Source of the DNA: JBAYIE01 sp965279165
GTDB lineage: Bacteria; Bacteroidota; Bacteroidia; UKL13-3
Assembly (NCBI GenBank): GCA_965279165.1
Contig: OZ257140.1
Span: forward strand, 2,046,001-2,110,000
Direction: 5' to 3'
Length of the DNA stretch: 64,000 bases
Position numbers and translations under genes: made by a program. This document shows, piece by piece, positions 15,581 to 24,763 of the stretch. Numbering within the stretch: the stretch's first letter is position 1; every line of letters starts with the position of its first letter. Under the pieces are notes generated by a model, which saw nothing but the letters and a program-made list of their open reading frames with translations, did no database searches and was not told the origin of the DNA.

Positions 15581-15608
15581 CTATTCAAATTTAACCAGAA
15601 TAGCGAAA

Positions 15609-17384
15609 TTATTGCACATTCAGGTTATCAGCAAACTGAATTTCGTAAAGATTCTTATATAACCCGTTTTTTGCAAGCAAAGTGGTGTGGTTGCCTCTTT
15701 CTGCAATTTCTCCATGCTGCATAACCAGAATTTCATCAACATGTTGAATGGTAGATAAGCGATGCGCAATGATAATACTGGTTCGTCCTATTAACATTTT
15801 ATCAATTGCAACGCGAATTATTTCTTCCGTTTCATGGTCAATCGACGCAGTGGCTTCGTCCAATATCAGAATAGAAGGATTTGCTACCATGGCACGAACA
15901 AATGAAATCAATTGTCGTTGTCCGACAGAAAGTGTTAAACCACGTTCGTTAACTTCTTGATGATACCCATTTGGTAAATTTTGAATGAAGGTATGCGCAC
16001 CCAGTAGTTTTGCAGTTTCTATAATTTTTTCTTCCGGAATTTGGTTGTTGTAGAGCCGGATATTATCCATGATGGTGCCACTAAATAGAAAAACATCTTG
16101 TAACACGGTTCCTATTTGTTGCCTCAACTCATGATTAACCAAGGTTTGAATATCCATACCGTCAATCGTAATTTTTCCGGATTGAGGGATATAAAATTTA
16201 TGCATCAGATGGGTGATGGTTGTTTTTCCGGAACCTGTTGCGCCAACCAATGCCATTGTTTTACCGGCAGGTATGTGAAACCCAACGTTTTTAAGAACAT
16301 TATCGTTTTCGTTATAGGCAAAAGTTACCCCATCAAATAGGATTTCACCTTTTAATTTTCCGGGTTTAATGGTTCCTATTGGTTCGCTATTCTCTTTGTC
16401 TTCTATTAACTTGAAAATACGTGACGAAGATACCATTCCCATTTGGATGGTATTAAAACGGTCGGCAAGTTGGCGGATAGGACGAAAAAACAAATTAATG
16501 TACATCATAAATGCAACCATGGTTCCTATTGTTGTGTGGTGATCTAGAATACCTTTACTGCTATACCATAATATCAATGCAGTGGAACAAGCAGCAATCA
16601 TTTCAACAACCGGAAAGAAAACAGAATAGTACATAACCCCTCTAATGTTGGCATCCTGGTGTTGTTTGTTGATTTTTTTAAAGTTCTCCATTTCTGTTTT
16701 TTCACGGTTAAACATCTGCACAATCTGCATTCCCTGGATATGTTCTTGTACAAATGTATTAAGCCTTGCAACCTGGTTTCTAACATCCTCAAAGGATATT
16801 CTTACTTTCTCCTTGAAAAGGTAACCGGCATATAAAAGAAAGGGCAGAACGGATAAACTGACCAAAGAAAGTTTCCAGTCGGTATAGAACATGATAACCA
16901 GAATAAATATTATTTGAAGTAAATCGCCGGTGATATTTATTATTCCTTCACTAAAAATATCCGCAATGGTTTCAATATCGCTGATGGTTCTAGTTACCAT
17001 GGTGCCAACAGGTGTATGGTCGTAAAATTTAACCTTTAATGAAGTTAAGTATGCGTATACTTTAATCCTCAGATCCTTGATTACTTCTTGTCCGATAAAG
17101 TTGGTTAAAATAGTTGCCCAGGTTTGTAAAGCCGATTGCAGAAATAACAGAAAAAGTATAAGTGTTGAAAGATAAAGGAGACCGGTTTTGTTGCCAATTG
17201 CGATATAATTATCTACTGCTTTTTGCATTAAAAATGGACGAATCGGACCAAGAAATGCGATTATAATCGTAAGTATAATGGCTAGATAAAATTTACCTTT
17301 AAACCTGTTGGTGAGTTGGATTAACTTTTTAACGGAGGAAAAAGTAAACTTATTACCGGTTGATTTTTTTTCTGTTTGGGTCAT
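15609..17384 (-). CDS. ABC exporter, MsbA/lipid-type (fused membrane and ATPase domains)
   Basis: A 591-residue half-transporter with six transmembrane helices (about 30-320) and a nucleotide-binding domain (about 345-585). The latter has Walker A GATGSGKTT (about 383), signature LSVGQRQL (about 486), Walker B SILILDEATAS (about 505) and the H-loop IIAHRLST (about 540). Homodimers of this type flip lipids or export hydrophobic compounds. Its ATG overlaps the truA stop codon (ATGA), giving an rbfA-truA-ABC operon. The substrate cannot be determined; a drug/lipid exporter is the generic assignment. Confidence 0.92.
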   Translation of the reverse strand: MTQTEKKSTGNKFTFSSVKKLIQLTNRFKGKFYLAIILTIIIAFLGPIRPFLMQKAVDNYIAIGNKTGLLYLSTLILFLLFLQSALQTWATILTNFIGQEVIKDLRIKVYAYLTSLKVKFYDHTPVGTMVTRTISDIETIADIFSEGIINITGDLLQIIFILVIMFYTDWKLSLVSLSVLPFLLYAGYLFKEKVRISFEDVRNQVARLNTFVQEHIQGMQIVQMFNREKTEMENFKKINKQHQDANIRGVMYYSVFFPVVEMIAACSTALILWYSSKGILDHHTTIGTMVAFMMYINLFFRPIRQLADRFNTIQMGMVSSSRIFKLIEDKENSEPIGTIKPGKLKGEILFDGVTFAYNENDNVLKNVGFHIPAGKTMALVGATGSGKTTITHLMHKFYIPQSGKITIDGMDIQTLVNHELRQQIGTVLQDVFLFSGTIMDNIRLYNNQIPEEKIIETAKLLGAHTFIQNLPNGYHQEVNERGLTLSVGQRQLISFVRAMVANPSILILDEATASIDHETEEIIRVAIDKMLIGRTSIIIAHRLSTIQHVDEILVMQHGEIAERGNHTTLLAKNGLYKNLYEIQFADNLNVQ

Positions 17385-18130
17385 TGGAGCCTAAGTTTCT
17401 CTTCGGGGTATTGTATGTCGGTTAAAAACAAACCATATGCAGGAACCGATTGCCCGGCCTCACTTCTGTTTTTGCTTTCGAGCACTTGTTTGAATGCCTG
17501 TAAGGTTAATCGATTTTTTCCAACTTCTAACAATGTTCCAACAATTGCCCTAACCATGTTACGTAAAAATCGATTTGCTTTTATGGTGAAAACAAGATGG
17601 TTTTGATTCGCCTCCCAATTGGCATAGGTAATATCGCAAATAAAATTATTAACCTGGGTTTTTACTTTGCTGAAACAAGTAAAATCCGAATGCGTTAATA
17701 GGAATGCAGCAGCTTCATTCATTTTTTCTATATCCAACAATCCATATTGATACCAAGCAATATCCTTTAAAAAAGGATCTTTGATTCGGGTAATATGGTA
17801 TTGGTAGGTTCGTTCGGTTGCATCAAATCTGGCATTAAACAAATCAGGAACAGACATGATTTTCTGTATGGCAATATCCTCCGGTAACATCTGGTTGAGT
17901 TTATATACTGTCCGTTCTGTATCAATTGGCGTTTCGATATCAAAGTGTGCAAAAAACATGGAAGCATGAACTCCTGTATCGGTTCTTCCACAGCCCAGGG
18001 TTTCAATATTTTTGCCACAAAGCAACGATAGTTTTATCTCTAATTCGGATTGAACCGAATGTGCATTTTCCTGTTTTTGCCAGCCATGGTATGCCAAACC
18101 TGAATAGGATAATTGAATAAGATAACGCAT
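17381..18130 (-). CDS. truA: tRNA pseudouridine(38-40) synthase
   Basis: Converts uridines 38-40 of the tRNA anticodon stem-loop to pseudouridine. The 249-residue protein carries the catalytic Asp in GCGRTDTGVHA (about residue 56) and the TruA C-terminal motif FLRNMVRAIVGTLLEVG (about 205). I prefer ATG 18130 (MRYLIQLSY), the family's usual N-terminus; a GTG at 18148 overlaps the rbfA stop and is possible. It is coupled to the ABC exporter gene by an ATGA overlap. Confidence 0.94.
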   Translation of the reverse strand: MRYLIQLSYSGLAYHGWQKQENAHSVQSELEIKLSLLCGKNIETLGCGRTDTGVHASMFFAHFDIETPIDTERTVYKLNQMLPEDIAIQKIMSVPDLFNARFDATERTYQYHITRIKDPFLKDIAWYQYGLLDIEKMNEAAAFLLTHSDFTCFSKVKTQVNNFICDITYANWEANQNHLVFTIKANRFLRNMVRAIVGTLLEVGKNRLTLQAFKQVLESKNRSEAGQSVPAYGLFLTDIQYPEEKLRLQ

Positions 18131-18144
18131 GGGTAACCGCTGGT

Positions 18145-18510
18145 TCACGACGGTTTATTGTCGTCCTTTTTCTTTAGCTCGTTAAAAATCTTTTCCATTT
18201 TGAACACATAATCAAGGCTATCATCCGGCAAGAATTGTAATTCAGGAATAATCCTTACTTGCTTTCGAATTTGTTTGGCAAGTTCATGCCTGATAGTTTT
18301 TGATTGTGCTTGTATGTGCAACATCATTTTTTCCTTGTCGGGGGTTTGCATGATGCTCAAGAATACTTTTGCATAACCAAGATCAGGAGATACAGTTACA
18401 TTGTTTATCGTAATAAATGCATGATGAAAAAGGGTAACCCGATTTTCCATAAAAATATCCGCAAGTTCTTTCTGAATTAATTTTGCAAATTTCTCCTGTC
18501 TGATGCTCAT
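18145..18510 (-). CDS. rbfA: ribosome-binding factor A
   Basis: A small KH-fold protein that helps mature the 5' end of 16S rRNA in the 30S subunit. Its 121 residues match the family in length and pattern: N-terminal RQEKFAKLIQKELADIF, the VTVSPDLGYAKVFLSI strand region (about 41-56), and the C-terminal IPELQFLPDDSLDYVFKME typical of the family end. It is the first gene of the rbfA-truA-ABC transcript. Confidence 0.93.
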   Translation of the reverse strand: MSIRQEKFAKLIQKELADIFMENRVTLFHHAFITINNVTVSPDLGYAKVFLSIMQTPDKEKMMLHIQAQSKTIRHELAKQIRKQVRIIPELQFLPDDSLDYVFKMEKIFNELKKKDDNKPS

Positions 18511-18539
18511 CCTGCGAATATCGGTTAAAATTTTCGGGT

Positions 18540-18576
18540 AAAAAAAAAGTCACCCGTATATCCATACAGATGACTT
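18540..18576 (-). terminator. Rho-independent terminator after the DUF2795 gene
   Basis: AAGTCA (18547-18552) pairs with TGACTT (18571-18576), with additional GTAT/ATAC pairing inside. On the minus strand the hairpin is followed by a T-run (the A-run at 18541-18548). It separates the DUF2795 gene from rbfA. Confidence 0.75.
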
Positions 18577-18596
18577 CAAAATCAGTTAGTGATTGA

Positions 18597-18818
18597 TTAT
18601 AGTTCGTCTTCGTTATAAAAATAATCTTCGTTGGTCGGATAATCTGGCCAAACCTCTTCAATGCTCTCAAAAGGTTCTCCATCATCTTCGAGTTCCTGAA
18701 GGTTTTCGATTACCTCTAGTGGGGCGCCTGAACGAATGGCATAATCTATTAACTCGTCCTTTGTTGCGGGCCAAGGTGCATCATCTAAATACGAGGCTAA
18801 TTCTAATGTCCAATACAT
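18597..18818 (-). CDS. DUF2795 small acidic protein
   Basis: A 73-residue, strongly acidic protein that starts MYWTLELASYLDDAPWPATKDELIDYA and keeps an IRSGAPLEVIENLQELEDDGEP-type core. This is the pattern of the DUF2795 proteins conserved in Bacteroidota. It has no signal peptide or cysteines, so it is probably cytosolic. The function is unknown. It is a single-gene unit with its own terminator. Confidence 0.85.
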   Translation of the reverse strand: MYWTLELASYLDDAPWPATKDELIDYAIRSGAPLEVIENLQELEDDGEPFESIEEVWPDYPTNEDYFYNEDEL

Positions 18819-18892
18819 AATTTGAAGTGGTTTATAATAACGCGAATATAAAATTATGTATTTTTAATAAAAGCAATTTTTGAAAATACTTT

Positions 18893-20416
18893 TTAATTTC
18901 TTCTGCTAATGAGCATTAGTCCTGTAAATGTGATACTTCCATTTATCAACAACATTTCAATCCCAATTTGATATCCCCCAAACCAGGTTTTGGCATGTAA
19001 TCCTAGATAATAGGACAACAAAGGAGCAAGTAAACAAACCAAAGTAACCTTCCACGAATCGGGTAATTGACGTTTGGTAAAAATACCCATGGCAAATAAT
19101 CCCAATAATGGACCATACGTATAGCCTGCCAAATCCAGAATTTTATCAATGATACTATTGTCTTTTACAACATAAAAAACCATGATACAGAATAAAAATA
19201 CAATAGCAAAGCAAAGGTGAACAGTCCATCGGATATTTCTTTGTTTTTTTTCGCTTAGGTCTGTTCGATTTTTTAATCCCATTATATCGATACAAAACGA
19301 AGAGGTGAGTGCGGTTAATGCGCCATCTGCACTTGGAAACAAAGCCGAAATTAATGCGATGATAAATAAAACACCTACAACAGGAGGGAAGTGTTCGAGT
19401 ACAAGAGAGGGAAAAATCTTATCGCCAATTATATTGGTACCATTTAATTGTAATTGTTTGGTGCTGATACCATCAACCATTACTTCCACATATCCAGCGC
19501 CATGGTTGATGGCAAAAAGGTAAAGTAGTCCACCCAGGAACAAAAACAAACACAAAACAAGCACAAGAATAATAGAAAGTGTCATCACATTCTTCTGCGA
19601 ATCTACCAAGCGTTTCACACTGATGTTTTTTTGCATCATCTCTTGGTCTAGTCCGGTCATAGCTATGGTAATAAAAGCGCCACCAACAATTTGTTTCAAA
19701 AAGAATCCTTTGCTGTTGAAGTCGGTATTGAACACAGATAAATAGCCTTGTTTTTTTAAAGCAACAAATGCTTCGGTTGTACTAAGGTTAAGGTTTTGCA
19801 ATATGTATCCAACGCAAATAACCAAACCTGCAATCATTAAAGTGGTTTGAAGGGTATCCGTATATACAATTGTTTTTACTCCTCCTTTAAAAGTGTACAA
19901 CAAAATCATCACTAGAATAATGGCAGCGGTTACGATAAATGGAACACCCATTTTGTCGAGAATAAAAAATTGAAGTACATTAATAACCAGGTATAGCCTT
20001 GCCGTTGCTCCAATTGTTCGACTGAGTATAAAAAACAGCGCTCCGGTTTTGTATGCCATGTTGCCAAACCTAGTTTGTAGGTAATGGTAAATGGATGTGA
20101 GGTTGAGGCGGTAATAGAGAGGGAGTAATACGAATGCAATAATGACATATCCTATCAGGTAACCAATCACCACTTGTAAGTAGGCAAAGGCTTTGAAATT
20201 GGATCCGGCAAAATCTCCAACAGCACCGGGAACACTAACAAAGGTTACCCCACTCAAAGATGTGCCTATCATCCCAAAAGCAACCAACATCCAATTGCTG
20301 TTTTTGTTGCCAATGAAAAAGGATTCGTTGTCGGAATTTCGGGAAGTATAATAAGCTACTCCAAGCAACAAAATAAAGTACACCAGTATGATAACAAGTA
20401 AAAACGAATGCGACAT
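18893..20416 (-). CDS. sodium:solute symporter family protein
   Basis: A 507-residue membrane protein with about 13 transmembrane helices and the SSS-family signatures: GNKNSNWMLVAFGMIGTSLSGVTFVSVPG (read in parts, residues 36-65), the GGVKTIVYTDTLQ loop (about 180) and the FPSADGALTALTSS helix (about 365). The family couples uptake of sugars, amino acids, vitamins or organic anions to sodium. No neighbour suggests the substrate. Confidence 0.92.
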   Translation of the reverse strand: MSHSFLLVIILVYFILLLGVAYYTSRNSDNESFFIGNKNSNWMLVAFGMIGTSLSGVTFVSVPGAVGDFAGSNFKAFAYLQVVIGYLIGYVIIAFVLLPLYYRLNLTSIYHYLQTRFGNMAYKTGALFFILSRTIGATARLYLVINVLQFFILDKMGVPFIVTAAIILVMILLYTFKGGVKTIVYTDTLQTTLMIAGLVICVGYILQNLNLSTTEAFVALKKQGYLSVFNTDFNSKGFFLKQIVGGAFITIAMTGLDQEMMQKNISVKRLVDSQKNVMTLSIILVLVLCLFLFLGGLLYLFAINHGAGYVEVMVDGISTKQLQLNGTNIIGDKIFPSLVLEHFPPVVGVLFIIALISALFPSADGALTALTSSFCIDIMGLKNRTDLSEKKQRNIRWTVHLCFAIVFLFCIMVFYVVKDNSIIDKILDLAGYTYGPLLGLFAMGIFTKRQLPDSWKVTLVCLLAPLLSYYLGLHAKTWFGGYQIGIEMLLINGSITFTGLMLISRRN

Positions 20417-20485
20417 GTGGCAAATCTATTTTTAAGGAAGAGAATTAACCGATTTAGTTAATCACATTTATCAGGTGATGTAAAT

Positions 20486-20517
20486 AAAAAAGCACATCTG
20501 TTAAGGATGTGCTTTTT
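20486..20517 (-). terminator. Bidirectional terminator between the T9SS protein and the symporter
   Basis: AAAAAGCACATC pairs perfectly with GATGTGCTTTTT over a 7-nt loop, with A/T tails on both sides. It follows the stop of the minus-strand gene at 20539 and should stop it reading into the symporter promoter. Confidence 0.85.
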
Positions 20518-20538
20518 AAATAAGGAAAGAAGGGGTAA

Positions 20539-21621
20539 TTATTCAATGATAATTTTTCTGGTAATGGTTTGATTTCCGGATGCTACTTTAACCAAATATA
20601 TCCCCTGGCTTAACGATAAAGGAATATTGAAACGGTTGAACCCGAATGCCTGATTGGTATAATTTTGTGCATGCACCAATTGGCCATTCAACGAATAAAT
20701 CTGAAGTGTCAAATTGGAATTCTGGTTAAGGTAAAGCGATACATTAATATGGTCGTTGGCGGGTTGCGGATAAATCATAAACTCTGATATGGCTTTTGGA
20801 TCTGCCATTCCGGTTAAAGTTGTGGTAAAGGTTAAGGTATCTCCCCATGTTGTGTCGCCGGCATTCCAGGCGCAAGCACGATAAATATATTTGGTTGTTG
20901 GCAATAAATTTACCAGCATAATAGATGGTTCGATGATACTATCACCGGAAATGTCAGCGGGATTGGCATTGATAGAAATCCAATTTTCTCCTTCTTTTTT
21001 GTATTGAAAGGAAGCAAGGTATGCGCCACCGGCTTTTGCATTCATACTAGCATGTACAATGGCATGCGTATGGAAAATTGCTGTTGCCGGTAAGGTGGTA
21101 ACCGTAGGAATTTGCTTATTTTCCTGGATTACAAAACTGGTACGTTTGGTAATATTTCTGGTTATGGCAAATGCCCCGAAAATGGTAAGTTTTCCTGTTC
21201 CTCTTGCCGGAGCAGTCCATTTGAAAGTCCAGGTTGCGGTACTTGCCGATTTTACAGAGGAGTGGGTAATATAATTGGCAACGCTTACCTGTGTACCTGC
21301 ACCGGTTAAAAATTTACCATGAAAACCACCCACTGAATCCTGTGCCGAAAGTTGAAATCCTTTGTTTCCGGTACCGGTAAACGAAACCGTAAAATTATAC
21401 GTGCGTTTTGGCACATAACCGGTTGCGGGTATATCGGTGGTAACATAGTTAGTAACGGATGATGGGGTACCATTATGACATCCGGACTGGGAACAAGTCA
21501 TTCCTCCTTCGGCAACTCCACCTGTAGCACCTTTAGGAGCACCGGTAGGCATCGACTCTAAAGTGAATATTCCGGTAGTAATCATAACTCCGGTTGCGAT
21601 TAGGATAAGTATTTTTTTCAT
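20539..21621 (-). CDS. secreted T9SS type A protein with choice-of-anchor V (Reeler-like) domain
   Basis: A 360-residue exported protein. It has a signal peptide (about 1-22), a choice-of-anchor V type domain beginning with TCSQSGCHNG (about 43) that spans about 40-165, a fibronectin-like segment (about 170-265, ending YRACAWNAGDTTWGDT), and a C-terminal T9SS sorting domain (about 280-360: YPQPANDHINV ... GIYLVKVASG ... KIIIE). The paired Cys-Cys-His at its N-terminus is characteristic and might bind metal or haem, but C-x4-C-H is not the classic c-type motif. It is cell-surface or secreted; role unknown. Confidence 0.85.
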   Translation of the reverse strand: MKKILILIATGVMITTGIFTLESMPTGAPKGATGGVAEGGMTCSQSGCHNGTPSSVTNYVTTDIPATGYVPKRTYNFTVSFTGTGNKGFQLSAQDSVGGFHGKFLTGAGTQVSVANYITHSSVKSASTATWTFKWTAPARGTGKLTIFGAFAITRNITKRTSFVIQENKQIPTVTTLPATAIFHTHAIVHASMNAKAGGAYLASFQYKKEGENWISINANPADISGDSIIEPSIMLVNLLPTTKYIYRACAWNAGDTTWGDTLTFTTTLTGMADPKAISEFMIYPQPANDHINVSLYLNQNSNLTLQIYSLNGQLVHAQNYTNQAFGFNRFNIPLSLSQGIYLVKVASGNQTITRKIIIE

Positions 21622-21717
21622 ATTTTTTTAAAGAGTACAAGTTTAGCAAAATAGTTGTTTCTACAATTGTAAAATTTATTAAACTTGTTTTTTATTAGCT
21701 TCTACATAACCTAAACA

Positions 21718-21725
21718 TACCTTTG
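21718..21725 (+). promoter_or_regulatory. Probable -7 element of recR
   Basis: TACCTTTG matches TAnnTTTG and ends only 5 nt before the recR ATG at 21731. No clear -33 element is present. If transcription starts the usual few bases downstream, the recR message would be leaderless or nearly so. Confidence 0.4.
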
Positions 21726-21730
21726 CGGCA

Positions 21731-22336
21731 ATGAATTATCCCTCACAACTCATAGAAGAGGCAGTAAATGAGCTCTCAAAATTCCCGGGAATTGGTAAGA
21801 AGTCGGCTATGCGTATGGTTTTGTTTTTGCTGAAACAACCGGCAAATGATGTGGTAAAATTGTCGGATGCAATAACCAAATTAAGAAATAACATACAGTA
21901 TTGTAAACGTTGCGGCAATGTTTCGGATGCCGAATTCTGCAATATTTGTACAGGCTCTAAAAGAGACCAACAACTCATTTGTGTGGTAGAAGATTTAAGG
22001 GATGTTATTGCTATCGAAAACACAGGCCAGTTTACAGGCACCTACCATGTTTTAAACGGACTTATTTCGCCGGTTAATGGCATTGGACCGGATAGTTTAA
22101 ATATTGAGGCATTGATTCGCAGGGTTCAACAGGAAGAAACTAGAGAAATAATCATGGCATTAAGTGCTACCATGGAAGGAGATACCACCGTATTTTATTT
22201 GTCAAAAAAATTTAAACCATTTAATCTTTCCATTAGTACCATCTCCAGAGGCATAGCTATTGGAGGCGAACTGGAGTTTGCCGATGAAGTTACCTTAGGA
22301 CGTTCAATCGCTTTACGCGTGCCGTATACGATTTAA
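21731..22336 (+). CDS. recR: recombination mediator protein RecR
   Basis: A 201-residue protein of normal length that helps load RecA in the RecFOR gap-repair pathway. Helix-hairpin-helix (about 10-30, KFPGIGKKSAMRM), four-Cys zinc finger (CKRCGNVSDAEFCNIC, about 57-72) and Toprim domain (about 78-175, with CVVED near 83) are in order. recF is also in this window (30836-31945). The upstream gap is 109 nt with a possible leaderless promoter. Confidence 0.96.
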   Translation: MNYPSQLIEEAVNELSKFPGIGKKSAMRMVLFLLKQPANDVVKLSDAITKLRNNIQYCKRCGNVSDAEFCNICTGSKRDQQLICVVEDLRDVIAIENTGQFTGTYHVLNGLISPVNGIGPDSLNIEALIRRVQQEETREIIMALSATMEGDTTVFYLSKKFKPFNLSISTISRGIAIGGELEFADEVTLGRSIALRVPYTI

Positions 22337-22359
22337 TTCGTATCTTCGTTACCATCTTT

Positions 22360-24321
22360 ATGAAAATCTCAGTAATCATAGTTAACTATAACGTAAAGTA
22401 TTTTCTGGAACAGGCATTGTATTCGGTGAGGAAAGCTTTACATGGCATGGAAGGTGAAATACTGGTTGTGGACAACAACTCGGTTGATGGTTCTTGTGAG
22501 ATGGTTTTAAAGAAATTTCCGGAGGTGCATCTTATTGCAAACCAAGAAAATACAGGATTCTCAAAAGCAAATAACCAGGCGATTAGAAAAGCAAAAGGGG
22601 AATATATTTTGTTGTTGAATCCGGATACGGTAATTGAAGAGGATTGTTTTAAAAAGGTAGTTGGCTTTATGGATAAAACCCCGGATGCCGGAGCAGTTGG
22701 GGTAAAAATGATTGATGGAAAAGGTCATTTTTTACCGGAATCCAAGCGTGGTTTACCAACCCCTGCTGTTGCCTTTTATAAAATGTTCGGCTTGTCGGCT
22801 TTGTTTCCTAAATCAAAAAGATTTGGTCAGTACCACTTGGGTTACCTCGATAAAAATGAGATACATCCGGTAGATGTACTTGCGGGTGCATTTATGATGC
22901 TCCGCAAAGCCACACTCGACAAAACCGGTATACTTGATGAAGATTATTTTATGTATGGAGAGGATATTGACCTTTCGTATCGGATCATGGCGGCTGGCTA
23001 TAAAAACTACTATTTCCCCGAAACAACTATCATACATTACAAAGGAGAAAGTACCAAACGTACGAGTGTAAATTACGTGTTTATTTTTTATAGGGCGATG
23101 ATCATCTTTGCCCAGAAACATTATTCGCAAAAGAATGCACGACTGTTTAGTTTTCTCATCAATATCGCTATTTATATACGTGCTGCGCTATCTCTTTTTC
23201 TGCGAATTGTACAAAATACCTATCGGCCGTTACTCGACTTTTTGGTAATGTTTGGTAGCATGTTTCTGTTGAAGAATTTTTGGGAAGAAAACGTAAAGCA
23301 TCTCAATGGGGTAAACTATCCTTTTGAATTTGTGCTCCTCAATTTGCTGGTTTATTGTATTTTTTGGGTTGGCGGACTTTATTTCGCCGGAGCCTACGAA
23401 AAACCACGTTCGCTGCTTAGTGTGGTTAACGGTATTTTGTTGGGTTCGCTTGTAATAGCAGTTTATTATGCATTCTTACCGGAAACCTATCGCTTCTCAC
23501 GACCATTGATTATTTTAGGTGCAATAGCATCCATGGCCGGTACGTATCTGATTCGGTTGGGATTTTATTTCATCCATTACAAAAAAATCAACCCCGGATT
23601 ATCCCTTGATACCAAAACCATCATCATCGGAAATAAGGATGAAGTAAAACGGGTAGAAGATTTGTTGGTGAGGTCCAAAGCTTCCTGTGATTATGCCGGA
23701 TATGTTCGTATCAATAAGCAAGAAGATACCTTGGATAATTGTTTAGGACATGTGGATTCGCTACCGGAAATTGTTTCTCTATTTGGTGTAGAAGAAATTA
23801 TTTTCTGTTCCAAGGATCTATCCGCCCAAAAAATCATAGGCTGGATGGGAACCATGCGTAAACCGGATATCCAGTTTAAAATTGTTCCCGAAGAAAGTAT
23901 TTTTATCATCGGAAGTAATTCCAAAAAAACCAAAGGAGATTTCTATACCCTTGAAATTAATTTATCCCTTAATACCACCTTTCAACTCAGAAAAAAGCGT
24001 GTTTTTGATTTAATGGCATCTGTATTTTTTGTGGTATTCAGTCCGGTTTTAATTATTTTTATGAAGCGAAGGAAGAATTATCTCATTAATATTTTGAGGG
24101 TGATGATGGGTGAAAAAACATGGGTTGGTTATGCCTCGGTTGAAAACACAACGGTATTACCAAAAATCAGGAAAGGTGTAGTAACGCCCGTAGATATATA
24201 CGACGACAAACAGATTAACACGTATACCATTCAGAAATTAAATTTTTTGTATGCAAAAGATTATTCGGTAGAAAAGGATATGAAAATTTTATTGGGGTCG
24301 CTCAGCAAACTCGGAAATTAA
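22360..24321 (+). CDS. glycosyltransferase family 2 fused to a degenerate polyprenyl-phosphate sugar transferase region
   Basis: A 653-residue protein. Residues 1-240 are a GT2 rhamnosyltransferase-like domain (SVIIVNYNV, VVDNNSVDGS, LLNPDT as the DxD-type site, GAFMMLRK, DEDYFMYGEDIDLSYR). About 265-420 hold four or five transmembrane helices, and about 425-545 a Rossmann-like domain (KTIIIGNKDEVKRVEDLL), as in the N-part of polyprenyl glycosylphosphotransferases. The last 105 residues start KKRVFDLMASVFFVVFSP, the membrane anchor of that family. The conserved catalytic block is missing, leaving only VMMGEKTWVGYAS-like and YSVEKDMKILLGSL-like tails. The GT2 part should be active in surface polysaccharide synthesis; the C-terminal part probably acts as a membrane scaffold. 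Confidence 0.85.
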   Translation: MKISVIIVNYNVKYFLEQALYSVRKALHGMEGEILVVDNNSVDGSCEMVLKKFPEVHLIANQENTGFSKANNQAIRKAKGEYILLLNPDTVIEEDCFKKVVGFMDKTPDAGAVGVKMIDGKGHFLPESKRGLPTPAVAFYKMFGLSALFPKSKRFGQYHLGYLDKNEIHPVDVLAGAFMMLRKATLDKTGILDEDYFMYGEDIDLSYRIMAAGYKNYYFPETTIIHYKGESTKRTSVNYVFIFYRAMIIFAQKHYSQKNARLFSFLINIAIYIRAALSLFLRIVQNTYRPLLDFLVMFGSMFLLKNFWEENVKHLNGVNYPFEFVLLNLLVYCIFWVGGLYFAGAYEKPRSLLSVVNGILLGSLVIAVYYAFLPETYRFSRPLIILGAIASMAGTYLIRLGFYFIHYKKINPGLSLDTKTIIIGNKDEVKRVEDLLVRSKASCDYAGYVRINKQEDTLDNCLGHVDSLPEIVSLFGVEEIIFCSKDLSAQKIIGWMGTMRKPDIQFKIVPEESIFIIGSNSKKTKGDFYTLEINLSLNTTFQLRKKRVFDLMASVFFVVFSPVLIIFMKRRKNYLINILRVMMGEKTWVGYASVENTTVLPKIRKGVVTPVDIYDDKQINTYTIQKLNFLYAKDYSVEKDMKILLGSLSKLGN

Positions 24322-24324
24322 TTT

Positions 24325-24711
24325 ATGCCAACACTAACCACACACGACGTAAAAATAACGGTTGAAACCGCGTATCAGAATAACCGTTTAAATCGCCACG
24401 ATGGAAACCATTTATTTGCCTATCGGATTACCATCGAAAACCATGGTGATTATACGATTCAATTATTACATCGCTACTGGTTTATTCAGGATTTGCATCA
24501 TCCAAACCAAGAGGTTTCGGGAGAAGGTGTGGTTGGTCAAATGCCAATAATTGAACCCGGAGCTAAGCATCAGTATGTTTCAGGTTGTTCTTTACAATCC
24601 GAATTTGGCAAGATGAAAGGCAAATATTTGATGGTACAAAAAACGGATGGCAAGCGCTTTGAAGTTCAGATACCTGAATTTGAACTGATTGCACCTTATC
24701 GCTTGAATTGA
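24325..24711 (+). CDS. apaG: ApaG domain protein
   Basis: A 128-residue stand-alone ApaG fold (immunoglobulin-like). It shows the typical run FAYRITIENHGDYTIQLLHRYW (in parts, about 30-52), VSGEGVVGQMPIIEPGA (about 70-86) and the end strand MVQKTDGKRFEVQIPEF. The family is linked to Co2+/Mg2+ resistance in enterobacteria and is found fused to F-box proteins in eukaryotes; its biochemical role is unsettled. The gene starts 3 nt after the glycosyltransferase stop, so it is cotranscribed with it. Confidence 0.9.
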   Translation: MPTLTTHDVKITVETAYQNNRLNRHDGNHLFAYRITIENHGDYTIQLLHRYWFIQDLHHPNQEVSGEGVVGQMPIIEPGAKHQYVSGCSLQSEFGKMKGKYLMVQKTDGKRFEVQIPEFELIAPYRLN

Positions 24712-24763
24712 TAGCAATTAGTTCGTTTTTAATTCCTTTCCAATCGACTTATCTTCGCCAAAC

